Source of the DNA: Alphaproteobacteria bacterium
Lineage (GTDB): Bacteria > Pseudomonadota > Alphaproteobacteria > Rhizobiales > Hyphomicrobiaceae
Direction: 5' to 3'
NCBI GenBank assembly: GCA_018819265.1
Contig: JAHJQI010000004.1
Location: forward strand, 1 to 64,000
DNA length: 64,000 nt
Part shown: positions 9,964-20,005 of the stretch, piece by piece
Layout of the letters: each line of letters begins with the position of its first letter
How positions within the stretch are numbered: position 1 is the first letter of the stretch
Translations under genes and position numbers: made by a program
Notes under the pieces: model-generated
What the model was told of the DNA's origin: nothing
The model's input: only the letters and a program-made list of their open reading frames with translations
Databases searched by the model: none

Positions 9964-11349
9964 TTATCTTGTTGCTGATGAAGATCCCGCCTGCCGGGAA
10001 GCTGCGATCTGTGCGGAAATTGCCGCCTTGTCGTTGACGTCGGCTTCAGCCAGCGTTTCGTCGTCGACATGGGCTGCATTTCCACGCGGCGTGAAGCGCG
10101 GCCCCAGGACGTCGACGATGGCGGGAGACCCGTCGGCATCCGAGCTACGCCAACCTTCTACTACGAGGGCCTGATCGGCGTATTTCGCATCGGTTTCCAG
10201 CAAGTACGCGTGCAGGTCCTTGAGGCGGTAGTGTGGGACGGACGCGTTGATGTGATGCGGCAGGTGATAATCCATGCCGAACGGGAAGACCGCGTAGCGC
10301 AGCAGCGGATTGACGAGGAAGATGCGTGAATTCGTGTAGCGTCCGCGGTCGGCGTTGCCGTGCTGGATCCACTCGCGCAACACCATGAACAGCGGGAACG
10401 TCGTGAACAGCGGCAGGATCCACAACAGGCCGAAGTAGCCCCAGGCCGGCAAGCCCGAGAAGTATTCGGCGACCGTCAGGGCTCCGTAGACGAGAGCCAT
10501 GTAGCTGACACGGGCGATCGTCGTGGCCCGGTGCGAGATGACCGGATCGATGCGGCTTTGCGCGAAGGCCTCTTCAGGGACGCTGAGATAGTAGGCGATC
10601 AGAGCGACCCACGAACCAGCAAGCATGGCAAGTGCGATCCCCGACATCAGCCAGCGCTCGGCGAAGCCTGCGGCGCCGAGCGAGATCAGCATCACGTGCA
10701 ATGCCGGGATCGCCACCATGAACAGCACGCCGAGCCGGATCGTCCACGGCCAGCCGGGCTTTTCGGGATTGGCATAGGGGTTGGTCTTGACGCCGACCGC
10801 CGAGTATTTCGCGCGCGCGACGATGTAGCTGACGAGCCGGACCGGATTGAGCTGCTTCAGGATCGCCATCAGGAAGTCGACGTGGGCAATGGGGAAGTCG
10901 AGCCAGTGGCCGGATTCTTGAGCCTGGTCGAAATTCGGATCGCGCTTGGGATCGTTGACGAACTGGTGATGCGGGAGATGATGCAGGCGGAAGGCGTAGG
11001 TGGAGGTGTAGATCGGGAAGGCCGCCAGCCAGTCGGAGGCAAGTTCGTTGAGCTTGCGGTCGGCAAACAGAATATAGTGCGTGCCTTCGTGAACGATCCC
11101 GCCAAGCTGGTGCTGCGAGGCGCCGATCACCACGATGGCGAGGACCGTCATCGGCGCATTCCACCACCACGAGCGACCCGCCTCGGCGACTGCGGCATAA
11201 CTCCACAGCGTGACGCCGAGCGTAACGGCCATGATCAGGTAGATAAAGCCGATGTAGCCGAAGTTGGTCAGGTTATCGCGCGCTTTCAGCGAGCGGATAT
11301 CCTGCTGCCTTGTCTGTCCGGCAATATATCCGAAGCTATCGGTACTCAT
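9964..11349 (-). CDS. membrane fatty acid desaturase family protein
   Basis: Histidine boxes HEGTH, HHLPHH, HLPHH and transmembrane segments; likely start MSTDSFGYIAGQ at 11349. Confidence 0.85.
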   Translation of the reverse strand: MSTDSFGYIAGQTRQQDIRSLKARDNLTNFGYIGFIYLIMAVTLGVTLWSYAAVAEAGRSWWWNAPMTVLAIVVIGASQHQLGGIVHEGTHYILFADRKLNELASDWLAAFPIYTSTYAFRLHHLPHHQFVNDPKRDPNFDQAQESGHWLDFPIAHVDFLMAILKQLNPVRLVSYIVARAKYSAVGVKTNPYANPEKPGWPWTIRLGVLFMVAIPALHVMLISLGAAGFAERWLMSGIALAMLAGSWVALIAYYLSVPEEAFAQSRIDPVISHRATTIARVSYMALVYGALTVAEYFSGLPAWGYFGLLWILPLFTTFPLFMVLREWIQHGNADRGRYTNSRIFLVNPLLRYAVFPFGMDYHLPHHINASVPHYRLKDLHAYLLETDAKYADQALVVEGWRSSDADGSPAIVDVLGPRFTPRGNAAHVDDETLAEADVNDKAAISAQIAASRQAGSSSATR

Positions 11350-11759
11350 GGAACGCGCCTTCAGTCTCGTCTTTAGGCTTTGCAAGCGACCGCCATCCGG
11401 CCGATCCGCGAAAATCGGCACTGCCTTGCAAACAGGCCACGGGTCCAGCTCCCAGTAATAAAGAAAATGTCTTTATCGTTAAAGTCATAAGGCGTTTACA
11501 TCAGAGTGGGCTTGACTCGCGGCACTCCGCTCAGGCCATCGTGGCGAGCGCATGAAATCCAAACGCTCGACAGCGGCTGCCGTTCCAGACCGCGGGGTGG
11601 CTTGTCGTCGCAGGCCGGATCAGGACCACTGCTGCAGCCGGTCCAAAACGCCATTCGGCGCCGGCTGGTGGATGTCGCCCACAGGAGCGATTGTCTGCTA
11701 ATAGAGGGTTTCGCGCAGTTCCCGGGGGAACAGCGCCGGCGGACATCCGGAGGGGGTGC

Positions 11760-12437
11760 ATGTCTTCGAAAGCGTTGATCGCCGAAGCAATCGGCACGTT
11801 TGCCTACGTCGCGGTCCTCTGCGGCACGCTGCTGATCGGTTCGGCAGCGGCGGTGGGCGGCCTGGCCCCGGCCCTTGCCGCGGGGCTGACCTTTACCGCG
11901 ATGTGCTTTGCGCTCGGAGGGGTCTCGGGCTGCCACTTCAATCCGGCCGTAACGCTGGGCCTGGTCGCGGCGGGGCGCTTCGAAACGCGTCTCGCGGTGC
12001 CCTACGTGGTCGCCCAGGTGCTCGGCGCGATCGTCGCGGTCGCCGGTTTCTGGCTCATTGTCAGCAATGCTCCGGCCGGGTCGGCAGCCGGCATCGCAGC
12101 CGCTGCGAATCGCTTCGATGCCCCGGGCACATTCCCCTTCGCAGCCGTGATGGTTGCCGAGACGGTGGCTGCCGCACTAATCCTGCTGCTTTTCGTCGGA
12201 GCGACGTCATCGGGCGTCCCCGCCGGCTTCGCCCCGATCGGGCTCGGATTTCTGATCGCGGTGCTGCATCTGGTGTTGTGGCCGGTCTCGCATGCTGCGC
12301 TGAACCCGGCGCGAGCAACCGCAGTAGCGCTGTTTGCCGACATGCAGGCGCTTGTGCAACTTTGGGTCTTCTGGGTGGCGCCGATCGTCGGGGCGGTCGC
12401 TGGAGGACTTTTCGCCCGCTGGATCAACGAAGAGTAG
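11760..12437 (+). CDS. MIP/aquaporin family channel
   Basis: Two NPA motifs (GCHFNPAVTLG, HAALNPARATA), six hydrophobic segments. Confidence 0.88.
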   Translation: MSSKALIAEAIGTFAYVAVLCGTLLIGSAAAVGGLAPALAAGLTFTAMCFALGGVSGCHFNPAVTLGLVAAGRFETRLAVPYVVAQVLGAIVAVAGFWLIVSNAPAGSAAGIAAAANRFDAPGTFPFAAVMVAETVAAALILLLFVGATSSGVPAGFAPIGLGFLIAVLHLVLWPVSHAALNPARATAVALFADMQALVQLWVFWVAPIVGAVAGGLFARWINEE

Positions 12438-12456
12438 ATTTGCGTAGCCACAGCAG

Positions 12457-12757
12457 TCCAGCACTGTTTCGCCACAATTGCTGGAGAATTAGGCAGATAA
12501 CTACGAAAAGTTGTCCGCTTTGCTACAATCGTGGATGACAAAACGTCCACAGCTTGTGGAATTACTTGCTACATCACGAGTTATGTGTAATGCGACAGAC
12601 ACTCGACCGCAGGGGCAAGTGATTCATTTGTTTTCTCGCCCGGTCGACGAAAGCCGTCGATGGCTATTGAGAAGTTCCCCTGCGAATCCGAGCCTTACCG
12701 CGCCGCCAGCGTGCGCGGACCTGACCGACCGTTCCGCGCACTGAAATCCCGCGCGGG
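12457..12757 (+). promoter_or_regulatory. structured leader upstream of DEAD-box helicase
   Basis: Inverted repeats TCCAGCA/TGCTGGA (12457-12485), TCCACAgctTGTGGA (12546-12560), GTGCGCGGA/TCCGCGCAC (12711-12741), CCCGCGCGGG (12748-12757) in a non-coding gap of about 350 nt. Confidence 0.4.
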
Positions 12758-12786
12758 CATTATCCTGTGACGGGAGTTGACAGATA

Positions 12787-14496
12787 TTGACCACCAAGAC
12801 CTTTGCTGAGCTGGAGCTCAGCCCGAAAGTCGTGGCTGCCGTTGAAGCAGCCGGATACACTGACCCCACGCCAATCCAGGCCCAAGCCATCCCCGTCGCC
12901 ATGACGGGCCGTGACGTTCTCGGCATCGCCCAGACCGGCACCGGCAAGACGGCCTCGTTTACCCTGCCGATGATTTCGCGGCTCGAAACCGGACGCGCCC
13001 GGGCCCGAATGCCGCGCAGCCTGATCCTGGCGCCGACCCGCGAACTCGCGGCCCAGGTGGCGCAGAGCTTCGAGAAATATGGCGTCAATCACAAGCTGAC
13101 CGTCGCCCTCCTGATCGGCGGCGTGTCGATGGACGAGCAGACCAAGAAGCTCGATCGCGGCGTCGATGTGCTGATCGCCACGCCCGGACGTCTCATCGAC
13201 CATTTTCAGCGCGGCCGCGTCATGCTGATGGGTGTCGAGATCCTGGTGATCGACGAAGCCGACAGAATGCTCGATATGGGCTTCATTCCGGACATCGAGA
13301 AGATCTGCAAACTGTTGCCGCCAAAGCGCCAGACGCTGTTCTTCTCCGCAACGATGCCACCGGAGATCACGCGCCTCGTCAACCAGTTCCTGCGTGATCC
13401 GGTCCGCATCGAAGTGGCCAAGCCCGCCTCGACGGCACAAACCATCAAGCAGCGCTTCCGCTGGTGCGAGGACGGCGAGGACTGGGCCAAGCGCGAAGCT
13501 CTGCGCGACCTGATGCGCGCCGAGGATGTGCGCAACGCCATCGTGTTCTGCAACCGCAAGCGTGATGTCGCGATCCTTCTGAAATCCCTCCTGAAGCACG
13601 GCTTTAATGCCGGCGCTCTGCATGGCGACATGGACCAGTCGGCACGCACCGAAACGCTCGACAAGTTCCGCTCCGGCGAGATCACCTTCCTGGCGGCCAG
13701 CGATGTTGCAGCCCGTGGCCTCGATATCCCGGACGTCAGCCACATCTTCAACTTCGACCTGCCCTGGCAGTCGGATGACTACGTGCACCGGATCGGCCGC
13801 ACCGGCCGCGCCGGTCGCCAGGGGTCGGCGACATCACTGGTGACCTACGAAGATCTGAAGCTGCTGAAGCAGATCGAGGCGATTACCGGCGACAGCACGG
13901 TTTGGATCGGCGATCCGCCGAGCGAACAGGACATGGAAGATTCCAAGTCGAAGAAACGGCGCCGTTCGCGCAGCGCTGCACCGAGCCGGGGCGGCGACGA
14001 AAAGCGCGCGCCACGCGTTGGCCGGACGAGAACTCCCCGCGAACCCAGAAGCGAGCAGCCCAGGGGCGAACGGCCGCCGGCCGATCAAATCGCTATCGAC
14101 CAGCCCGGTGCCGAGCAGCCGCAGGTTTCCTCGCAAGACACGGCGGCCAGGGAACCGGCCAGGGAAGAGGGTCGTCCGCCAGCCCGCAGCCGCCGCGAGC
14201 GCGGCGGTGGACGCCAGCGCGACGCCCGGCGTGACCAGCAACCCCGTGAGGAAGGTCGCGACGGCCAGCAGCAACGCTCCGCACGGTCTGGCCGCGATGC
14301 CGCCAGTGAGACCGCTAAACCGCGCAGCGAGCCGAAGCCGACGCCGCGCCAGCATAACGAACGCACCTCTGAACGCGGGGCGGGCGGGGCCGACAAGTCG
14401 GCCTTCGGCGCCAACGAACAGATCCCGGACTTCCTGCGCCGACCGGTCAAGCGCAAGCCCGAAGCGAAATCCGAACCTCAGGCCGCCGATGGCTGA
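12787..14496 (+). CDS. DEAD/DEAH-box RNA helicase (RhlE-like) with charged disordered C-terminus
   Basis: Q-motif, AQTGTGKT, PTRELAAQ, VIDEADRMLDMGF (DEAD), SATMP, HRIGRTGRAGRQG; Arg/Pro/Glu-rich tail; TTG start likely. Confidence 0.95.
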   Translation: MTTKTFAELELSPKVVAAVEAAGYTDPTPIQAQAIPVAMTGRDVLGIAQTGTGKTASFTLPMISRLETGRARARMPRSLILAPTRELAAQVAQSFEKYGVNHKLTVALLIGGVSMDEQTKKLDRGVDVLIATPGRLIDHFQRGRVMLMGVEILVIDEADRMLDMGFIPDIEKICKLLPPKRQTLFFSATMPPEITRLVNQFLRDPVRIEVAKPASTAQTIKQRFRWCEDGEDWAKREALRDLMRAEDVRNAIVFCNRKRDVAILLKSLLKHGFNAGALHGDMDQSARTETLDKFRSGEITFLAASDVAARGLDIPDVSHIFNFDLPWQSDDYVHRIGRTGRAGRQGSATSLVTYEDLKLLKQIEAITGDSTVWIGDPPSEQDMEDSKSKKRRRSRSAAPSRGGDEKRAPRVGRTRTPREPRSEQPRGERPPADQIAIDQPGAEQPQVSSQDTAAREPAREEGRPPARSRRERGGGRQRDARRDQQPREEGRDGQQQRSARSGRDAASETAKPRSEPKPTPRQHNERTSERGAGGADKSAFGANEQIPDFLRRPVKRKPEAKSEPQAADG

Positions 14497-14542
14497 GCCG
14501 GTGAAAACCGGCGCCGGTGTCTCGGACAGCATCTGAAATTCA

Positions 14543-14589
14543 CGAAACGGCCGGGCTTCATGTCATCGACATGAGATCCGGCCGTTTCG
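14543..14589. terminator. probable terminator hairpin between convergent helicase and rsmE
   Basis: CGAAACGGCCGG (14543-14554) / CCGGCCGTTTCG (14578-14589) with inner CATGTC/GACATG stem. Confidence 0.6.
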
Positions 14590-14592
14590 TCT

Positions 14593-15345
14593 TCACTTTT
14601 TCAACGCTTTCCAGTCGCCGAGCACGGCGTTGACGAGCGCCAGGGCCGCCACCGCGGCGGTGTCCGCCCTCATGATGCGTGGCCCGAGCGGGATCGCGGT
14701 CGTGAAGGTTCGGGCGTTGAGCGCTTCGCGCTCTTCGGGCGCAAATCCGCCTTCGGGTCCGATCAGAACGGCAAGCGGCCCCTGCTCGAGGCCCGACAGG
14801 ATCGCGACCGGGTCGGTCTGCGCGGCGGCTTCGTCGCAAAAGATGATGCGGCGGTTTTCGTCCCAGACATCGATCAGTGCTGTCAGCGCCACCGGTTCGC
14901 TGACTTCCGGGATGCGCAGGATCCCGCACTGCTCGGCAGCCTCGATGGCGTTGGCGCGCATCCGCTCTAGGTTGACCCGGTCGGCAACAGTCCGCCGGGT
15001 AAACACCGGCTGCAGGCGCGATACGCCCAGTTCCACCGCCTTCTGCACCATGTAATCGAGCCGTGAACGCTTGAGCGGCGCGAACAGATAGACGAGGTCT
15101 GGACCATTATCCTGCGGGCGCACCTGCTCCTCGGGCACAAGCGAACAGCGGCGCTTCGTGACATCGCTAAGCCGCGCCCGCCACTCGCCCTCGCGGCCGT
15201 TGAAGACGAGGATGGCGTCCCCGGCCTTGAGCCGCAGGACATTCAAGATGTAATGGGCCTTGTCGTCGGTGCATGAAAGCGCGACACCCGCCGCCAGCGG
15301 GGCATCGACGAAAAGTCGCTCTGCGTTGAAATCGTGAATTGCCAT
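14593..15345 (-). CDS. rsmE: 16S rRNA (uracil1498-N3)-methyltransferase
   Basis: QKAVELGVSRLQPVFTRRTV, EAAEQCGILRIPEV, LIGPEGGFAPEE, LGPRIMRADTAAVAAL. Confidence 0.95.
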   Translation of the reverse strand: MAIHDFNAERLFVDAPLAAGVALSCTDDKAHYILNVLRLKAGDAILVFNGREGEWRARLSDVTKRRCSLVPEEQVRPQDNGPDLVYLFAPLKRSRLDYMVQKAVELGVSRLQPVFTRRTVADRVNLERMRANAIEAAEQCGILRIPEVSEPVALTALIDVWDENRRIIFCDEAAAQTDPVAILSGLEQGPLAVLIGPEGGFAPEEREALNARTFTTAIPLGPRIMRADTAAVAALALVNAVLGDWKALKK

Positions 15346-15397
15346 GCGACCCGTGTTATCGAAGCGAGGATCAATTGCAAGGGGCATCGGCGCTGCG

Positions 15398-16399
15398 ATG
15401 GACACGCCACCGATTGATGGGCGGACAAGACCCTCGGGCCAAGGTTCTGATGATGGCACCGTCGCCGACGCCGCGCGCGGCAACTGGGTCGACACCTACG
15501 CCCCGGCCTCGCTCCGGCCCTACCTGCGTCTGGCCCGCGCCGACCGCCCGATCGGCATGTGGCTACTGGTTTTTCCGTGCTGGTGGTCGCTGGCGCTGGC
15601 CGTGATCGTTTACGTCAAGGCGTCGGGAAGTGCCGGCGTCGCAATTACCGCCGCCTGGTACGCGGTCCTGTTCGCCATCGGCGCCTTCGTGATGCGCGGC
15701 GCCGGTTGCGCCTATAACGACTACGTCGACCGCGATTTCGACGCCCAGGTCGTGCGCACCCGCTCGCGGCCGATCCCTTCCGGGCAGGTCGCTCCGAAGG
15801 CGGCACTGGCCTTCGTCGTCGCCCTGTCGCTCGTCGGGCTGGCGGTTCTAGTCCAGTTCAACCACTTCACCATCGTCCTCGGCATCGCTTCCCTGGCGCT
15901 TGTTGCCGTTTATCCCTTCATGAAGCGTTATACCTACTGGCCCCAACTCGTTCTCGGCCTGACGTTCAATTGGGGTGCCCTTGTCGGCTGGGCGGCGGTC
16001 CATGGGGAACTCTCCGCTGCGCCTCTTCTGCTCTATGCGGGATGCGTGGCCTGGACGATCGCCTATGACACCATCTATGCCCACCAGGATAAGGAAGACG
16101 ATCTATCCCTCGGCCTCAAGTCGACCGCGATCCGGTTTGGCTCGAAAACGAAGATGTGGCTTGCCGGGCTTTACGCCGCCGCGCTCGTTTTCTGGTCGGG
16201 AGCCGTGTGGCTGGCCGGCGCGCCGATTGCGACCTACCTCGGTCTTGGCGCCATCGCGGCGCATTTCGCCTGGCAGGTGCGAAGCCTCGATATGGACGAT
16301 CCCGACAATTGCCTGACCCGCTTCAAGGCCAACCGAACGGTCGGATGGATGCTAACGGCGGGATTGCTTGGCGATCTTGCGGTCGTGATGGCGAGGTAG
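15398..16399 (+). CDS. ubiA: 4-hydroxybenzoate polyprenyltransferase
   Basis: GAGCAYNDYVDRDFDAQVVRTRSRPIPSG and YDTIYAHQDKEDD UbiA motifs; polytopic. Confidence 0.93.
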   Translation: MDTPPIDGRTRPSGQGSDDGTVADAARGNWVDTYAPASLRPYLRLARADRPIGMWLLVFPCWWSLALAVIVYVKASGSAGVAITAAWYAVLFAIGAFVMRGAGCAYNDYVDRDFDAQVVRTRSRPIPSGQVAPKAALAFVVALSLVGLAVLVQFNHFTIVLGIASLALVAVYPFMKRYTYWPQLVLGLTFNWGALVGWAAVHGELSAAPLLLYAGCVAWTIAYDTIYAHQDKEDDLSLGLKSTAIRFGSKTKMWLAGLYAAALVFWSGAVWLAGAPIATYLGLGAIAAHFAWQVRSLDMDDPDNCLTRFKANRTVGWMLTAGLLGDLAVVMAR

Positions 16400-16696
16400 C
16401 GTCGTCTCGCCCCCGCAAATAGCAAACGGCACGGGGAAGACTGCTCCTCCGTGCCGTTGCCGTCAGCCTACCTGTCAACTTGAACGGCCGTCTTTTCGCG
16501 GCCGTTCGATCATTATGACAAGGATGACTTGTCTCGCGGTTAATCAAACATGCCCTAGTCCACTTACGCGCGCGCCGATTTGGATCAGTCGCCCGTGGGG
16601 CCTTGCCCTTACGCCCCCGGTCGTGCAGGAAATGCACTGCACCGCAACATGCGCGCAGCGGCTGCAGATTGGGATAAACAGAATCCGGAGCAGACC

Positions 16697-16945
16697 ATGA
16701 GCCACGAGGTCGAAACCAGCGGCAAGCAGCTTCTTCATCTGGTATTTGGGGGGGAACTGATGGATCTCAAGAAAGTCGAGTTCAAGAATCTTAGCAAACT
16801 CGATATCGTGGGGATCTACCCCAACTACGCCGAAGCTCACGCCGCCTGGAAGGCTGCTGCCCAGCGCACCGTCGACAATGCGCAAATGCGCTACTTCGTC
16901 GTTCACATGCACCGCCTCATCGAGCCCGATGAAAAGAACCCGTGA
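16697..16945 (+). CDS. DUF4170-family small protein
   Basis: 82 aa; LLHLVFGGELMDLKKVEFKNLSKLDIVGIYPNYAEAHAAWKAAAQRTVDNAQMRYFVVHMHRL. Confidence 0.75.
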   Translation: MSHEVETSGKQLLHLVFGGELMDLKKVEFKNLSKLDIVGIYPNYAEAHAAWKAAAQRTVDNAQMRYFVVHMHRLIEPDEKNP

Positions 16946-17007
16946 CGCATCACGCTTCGCCTATAATTCCAACTTCGGCTTAGACCATTGAAAGACGGGC
17001 CCGCGGA

Positions 17008-18903
17008 GTGACCGACGACGCCACACAGGACGCAAGCCGGTATAAGTCGGCCGGCAAGGACGCCGCTAGTCCTCCCGAGGACCCTGTCGAATCGCCCACG
17101 CAGTGCAAGCCGTCGGCCTTCGATGCGGCTTCGCGCGAACTCCTGTGGCGATTCATGCAGGATTGGGTGTTCCCCCGCTGGCGCCAGCTTCTCGTAGCCT
17201 TCGCCCTGATGACCTGTCTCGCGGCGGTGACGGGCGGCTATCCGATGATCATCAAGCTGTCTTTTGATACCTTGATGCAGACCGAAGGCAACAATCTGCT
17301 CATCGTGCTGGCCGGCATCATCGCGATCACGCTCCTGCGCAGCATCTTCCTCTATTTTCAGACCGTCACGACCCAGCGGATCGTTACACGCATGGCGACC
17401 GACATGCAGAAGGTAGCCTTCACGCATCTCATCGGCGCCGACTTCGCAAGACTGAGCCGCGAGACGCCGGGACGGCTCCTGTCGCGGTTGACCAACGACA
17501 TAAACTTTATCCAGACGGCCCTGCAGGCGAGCCTTAACACCGCCGTCCGCGACATCCTGATGGTCATCGCGCTCGTCGCCTCGATGATCTACCTCGACCC
17601 GCTGATGTCTTTGTTCGTGCTCGGCGTCTATCCGATTGCGGCGCTGCCGATCGCGCTGATCTCCGAACGCCTGCGCAAGGTCGCCAAGCAGACCCAGATC
17701 GAACTCGGCGATATGACCTCGATGCTGTCGGAAAACCTCACCGGCACGCGGCTCATCAAGACCTTCCGGCTTGAGGATTATACCTCCGAGCGCATGCACG
17801 GCAGTTTCGAGGATGTGTTCCGCCTCAAGATGAAGGCGGTGCGCAACCGCGCCAAGCTCGATCCCATTCTCGAAGCCCTGGGCGGACTGGCAGTGGCCGG
17901 CGTCATCGCCTTTGCCTACTGGCGCATTGCCAACGGCATCTCGACGGTCGGCGATTTCATGGGCTTCGTGACGGCACTGCTGATGGCCGCCCAGCCCATT
18001 CGCGCGCTCGGCAACCTAACGGGCCGCGTCCAGGAAGGCCTGGCGGCGGCTGAAAGCCTCTATGGGCTGATCGACGAAAAGCCGAAAATCGTCGACCGGC
18101 CGGGCGCCCGGCCGCTCGCCGTCGGGAAGGGAGCGATCACCTTTGAAAAGGTATCGTTCGGCTACGAGCAGACCGCGGACCGCGATGCCGTCATCGACTT
18201 CACCCTCGATGTCCCCGGCGGAACGACCGTGGCGCTTGTTGGACGTTCGGGAGCCGGCAAGTCGACGATCATCAATCTGGTGCCGCGCCTGTTCGACGTG
18301 ACCGGCGGGCGCATCCTGATCGACGGTCAGGACATCCGCGAAGTCACGCTGCAATCGTTGCGCGGATCGATAGCGCTCGTCAGTCAGGACGTGACGATGT
18401 TCGACGACACGATACGCGCCAACATCGCGCTCGGCCGTCTTGAGGCGTCCGAAGCGGACATCATTGCCGCGGCCACGGCCGCCGCCGCCCACGACTTCAT
18501 CCTCGAGCAGCCCCGCGGCTACGAGACCCGCATCGGCGCCAGTGGCTTGCGGCTGTCGGGCGGGCAGCGCCAGCGCGTCGCACTTGCGCGCGCGATCCTG
18601 AAAGATTCCCCGATCCTGCTGCTCGACGAAGCAACGAGTGCGCTCGATACGCAATCCGAGCAACTGGTGCAGGAAGCGCTGACGCGATTTACCGCCAACC
18701 GCACCACGCTTGTTATCGCCCACCGGCTGTCGACAGTGCAGAACGCCGACGTCATCTGCGTCATGGAAGACGGCCGCCTCGTCGAAACCGGCCGCCACTA
18801 CGAACTGATCGCAAGGGATGGCGCCTATGCGCGATTGGCGCGCGGCGCCGATCTTGCCGGAAACGGTGACGTAACCGACGCCGGCGTTGTCGAGCAGCGT
18901 TAG
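17008..18903 (+). CDS. ABC transporter, fused permease-ATPase (MsbA-like lipid exporter)
   Basis: Six-TM domain, Walker A GRSGAGKST, signature LSGGQRQRVALARAIL, Walker B ILLLDEATSALD. Confidence 0.9.
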   Translation: MTDDATQDASRYKSAGKDAASPPEDPVESPTQCKPSAFDAASRELLWRFMQDWVFPRWRQLLVAFALMTCLAAVTGGYPMIIKLSFDTLMQTEGNNLLIVLAGIIAITLLRSIFLYFQTVTTQRIVTRMATDMQKVAFTHLIGADFARLSRETPGRLLSRLTNDINFIQTALQASLNTAVRDILMVIALVASMIYLDPLMSLFVLGVYPIAALPIALISERLRKVAKQTQIELGDMTSMLSENLTGTRLIKTFRLEDYTSERMHGSFEDVFRLKMKAVRNRAKLDPILEALGGLAVAGVIAFAYWRIANGISTVGDFMGFVTALLMAAQPIRALGNLTGRVQEGLAAAESLYGLIDEKPKIVDRPGARPLAVGKGAITFEKVSFGYEQTADRDAVIDFTLDVPGGTTVALVGRSGAGKSTIINLVPRLFDVTGGRILIDGQDIREVTLQSLRGSIALVSQDVTMFDDTIRANIALGRLEASEADIIAAATAAAAHDFILEQPRGYETRIGASGLRLSGGQRQRVALARAILKDSPILLLDEATSALDTQSEQLVQEALTRFTANRTTLVIAHRLSTVQNADVICVMEDGRLVETGRHYELIARDGAYARLARGADLAGNGDVTDAGVVEQR

Positions 18904-18930
18904 GAAGCCGGTGAGTTCATGCTTCTCGCG

Positions 18931-19788
18931 CTATTCGCGCTGCAGCACGGTGCCGACGAATCGGTTGGCCCAGCCGTTCGACTTGAAGGTGTCGGCGATT
19001 TCTTCAGGATCGTAGCGCGTTTCAACCCAGTCCATGAATGAGATCGGCTGCTCCGCGTTATCGGCGACGTAGCGATCGAAAACGAAATCGAGGATGCCGG
19101 TATCGGCCTGCCGGATATGGCCGTAGCGTAACGAAAGTTCTTCGCGCGCCATCTCGATCGGCATGCCCTCGCGGAAATGCCGGTAGAGAACGCTCATCAG
19201 ACCGGCTCTGTCGGCGCCCGATTTGCAGTGCATCAGCATGGGGTATTCGATGCGCTCGAACAGTGCCTTGGCCCGGCGGAATTCTTCAGGCGAGGGTGCA
19301 GCCCTCGAGCGCACCTGGAAATTGACGAGTTTGAGCCCCAGGTCGCGGCACCACTGCTCCTCGAGCCAGTAGCTGCCGCACATTCGCTCGCCGCGTAAAT
19401 TGACGATGGTTTTCAGCCCGTCGCGCTTGAACTGCCTCAGATGATGGGGCGCCGGCTGGGCACTCCGCCACGCGTCGTCGGCAAGAGCGTGTTTGTTGAG
19501 GTAGAGAAAGCGGAAAATACCGTGATCGATCAGCGTCATGTCGAGATAGGTCGCAGCCGGGCCGAAGATCCGGCGCATCCATTGCGGACTGTGCTCGATC
19601 AACCCGGTCCGCCAGGCCATGCTGAAGCGCTTTACGGCGCGTTTGTATCTCTTGGCCAGTCCCGCCATTGGCTGCCGATTACCTACGTTTGCCCCGCCCA
19701 CATTCGCTCCAGAGCCGCGAATCGCAGCCTTATACACCGGAAAGCCAGCTTCAGCCGCCGGTCCGAGCATTTCAATACATGCAAACAA
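18931..19788 (-). CDS. dual-specificity/tyrosine phosphatase-superfamily protein
   Basis: MHCKSGADRAG matches the CX5R P-loop; upstream VNLRGE; true start probably internal to the ORF. Confidence 0.75.
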   Translation of the reverse strand: MFACIEMLGPAAEAGFPVYKAAIRGSGANVGGANVGNRQPMAGLAKRYKRAVKRFSMAWRTGLIEHSPQWMRRIFGPAATYLDMTLIDHGIFRFLYLNKHALADDAWRSAQPAPHHLRQFKRDGLKTIVNLRGERMCGSYWLEEQWCRDLGLKLVNFQVRSRAAPSPEEFRRAKALFERIEYPMLMHCKSGADRAGLMSVLYRHFREGMPIEMAREELSLRYGHIRQADTGILDFVFDRYVADNAEQPISFMDWVETRYDPEEIADTFKSNGWANRFVGTVLQRE

Positions 19789-20005
19789 CGCACATTGCTA
19801 ACCGGCGGGTATTATGCGGTATAGGAGGCGACGGCAAGGGCTTCCCGCTTCTCTCCGCCAAAGGTGGAAATAACTGCGGTTCGGCGCTGCGGCGCAAAGA
19901 CCGTGTTGCCTTGCCGGGCTGATGCCCCAAGCCTGTTCTCGGGGCCCCCCGGGGGCGGATCAATTGAATGTGAGGTTGCGTTCGCGCCCGTTTCTGAGCT
20001 CGTCA

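Noticed and set aside
10360-11376. 338-aa forward ORF opposite the desaturase
   Set aside because: His/Asp/Arg-rich composition typical of antisense frames; desaturase has His boxes and TM segments
12760-13788. 342-aa reverse ORF opposite the DEAD-box helicase
   Set aside because: Antisense shadow; helicase motifs are complete on the + strand
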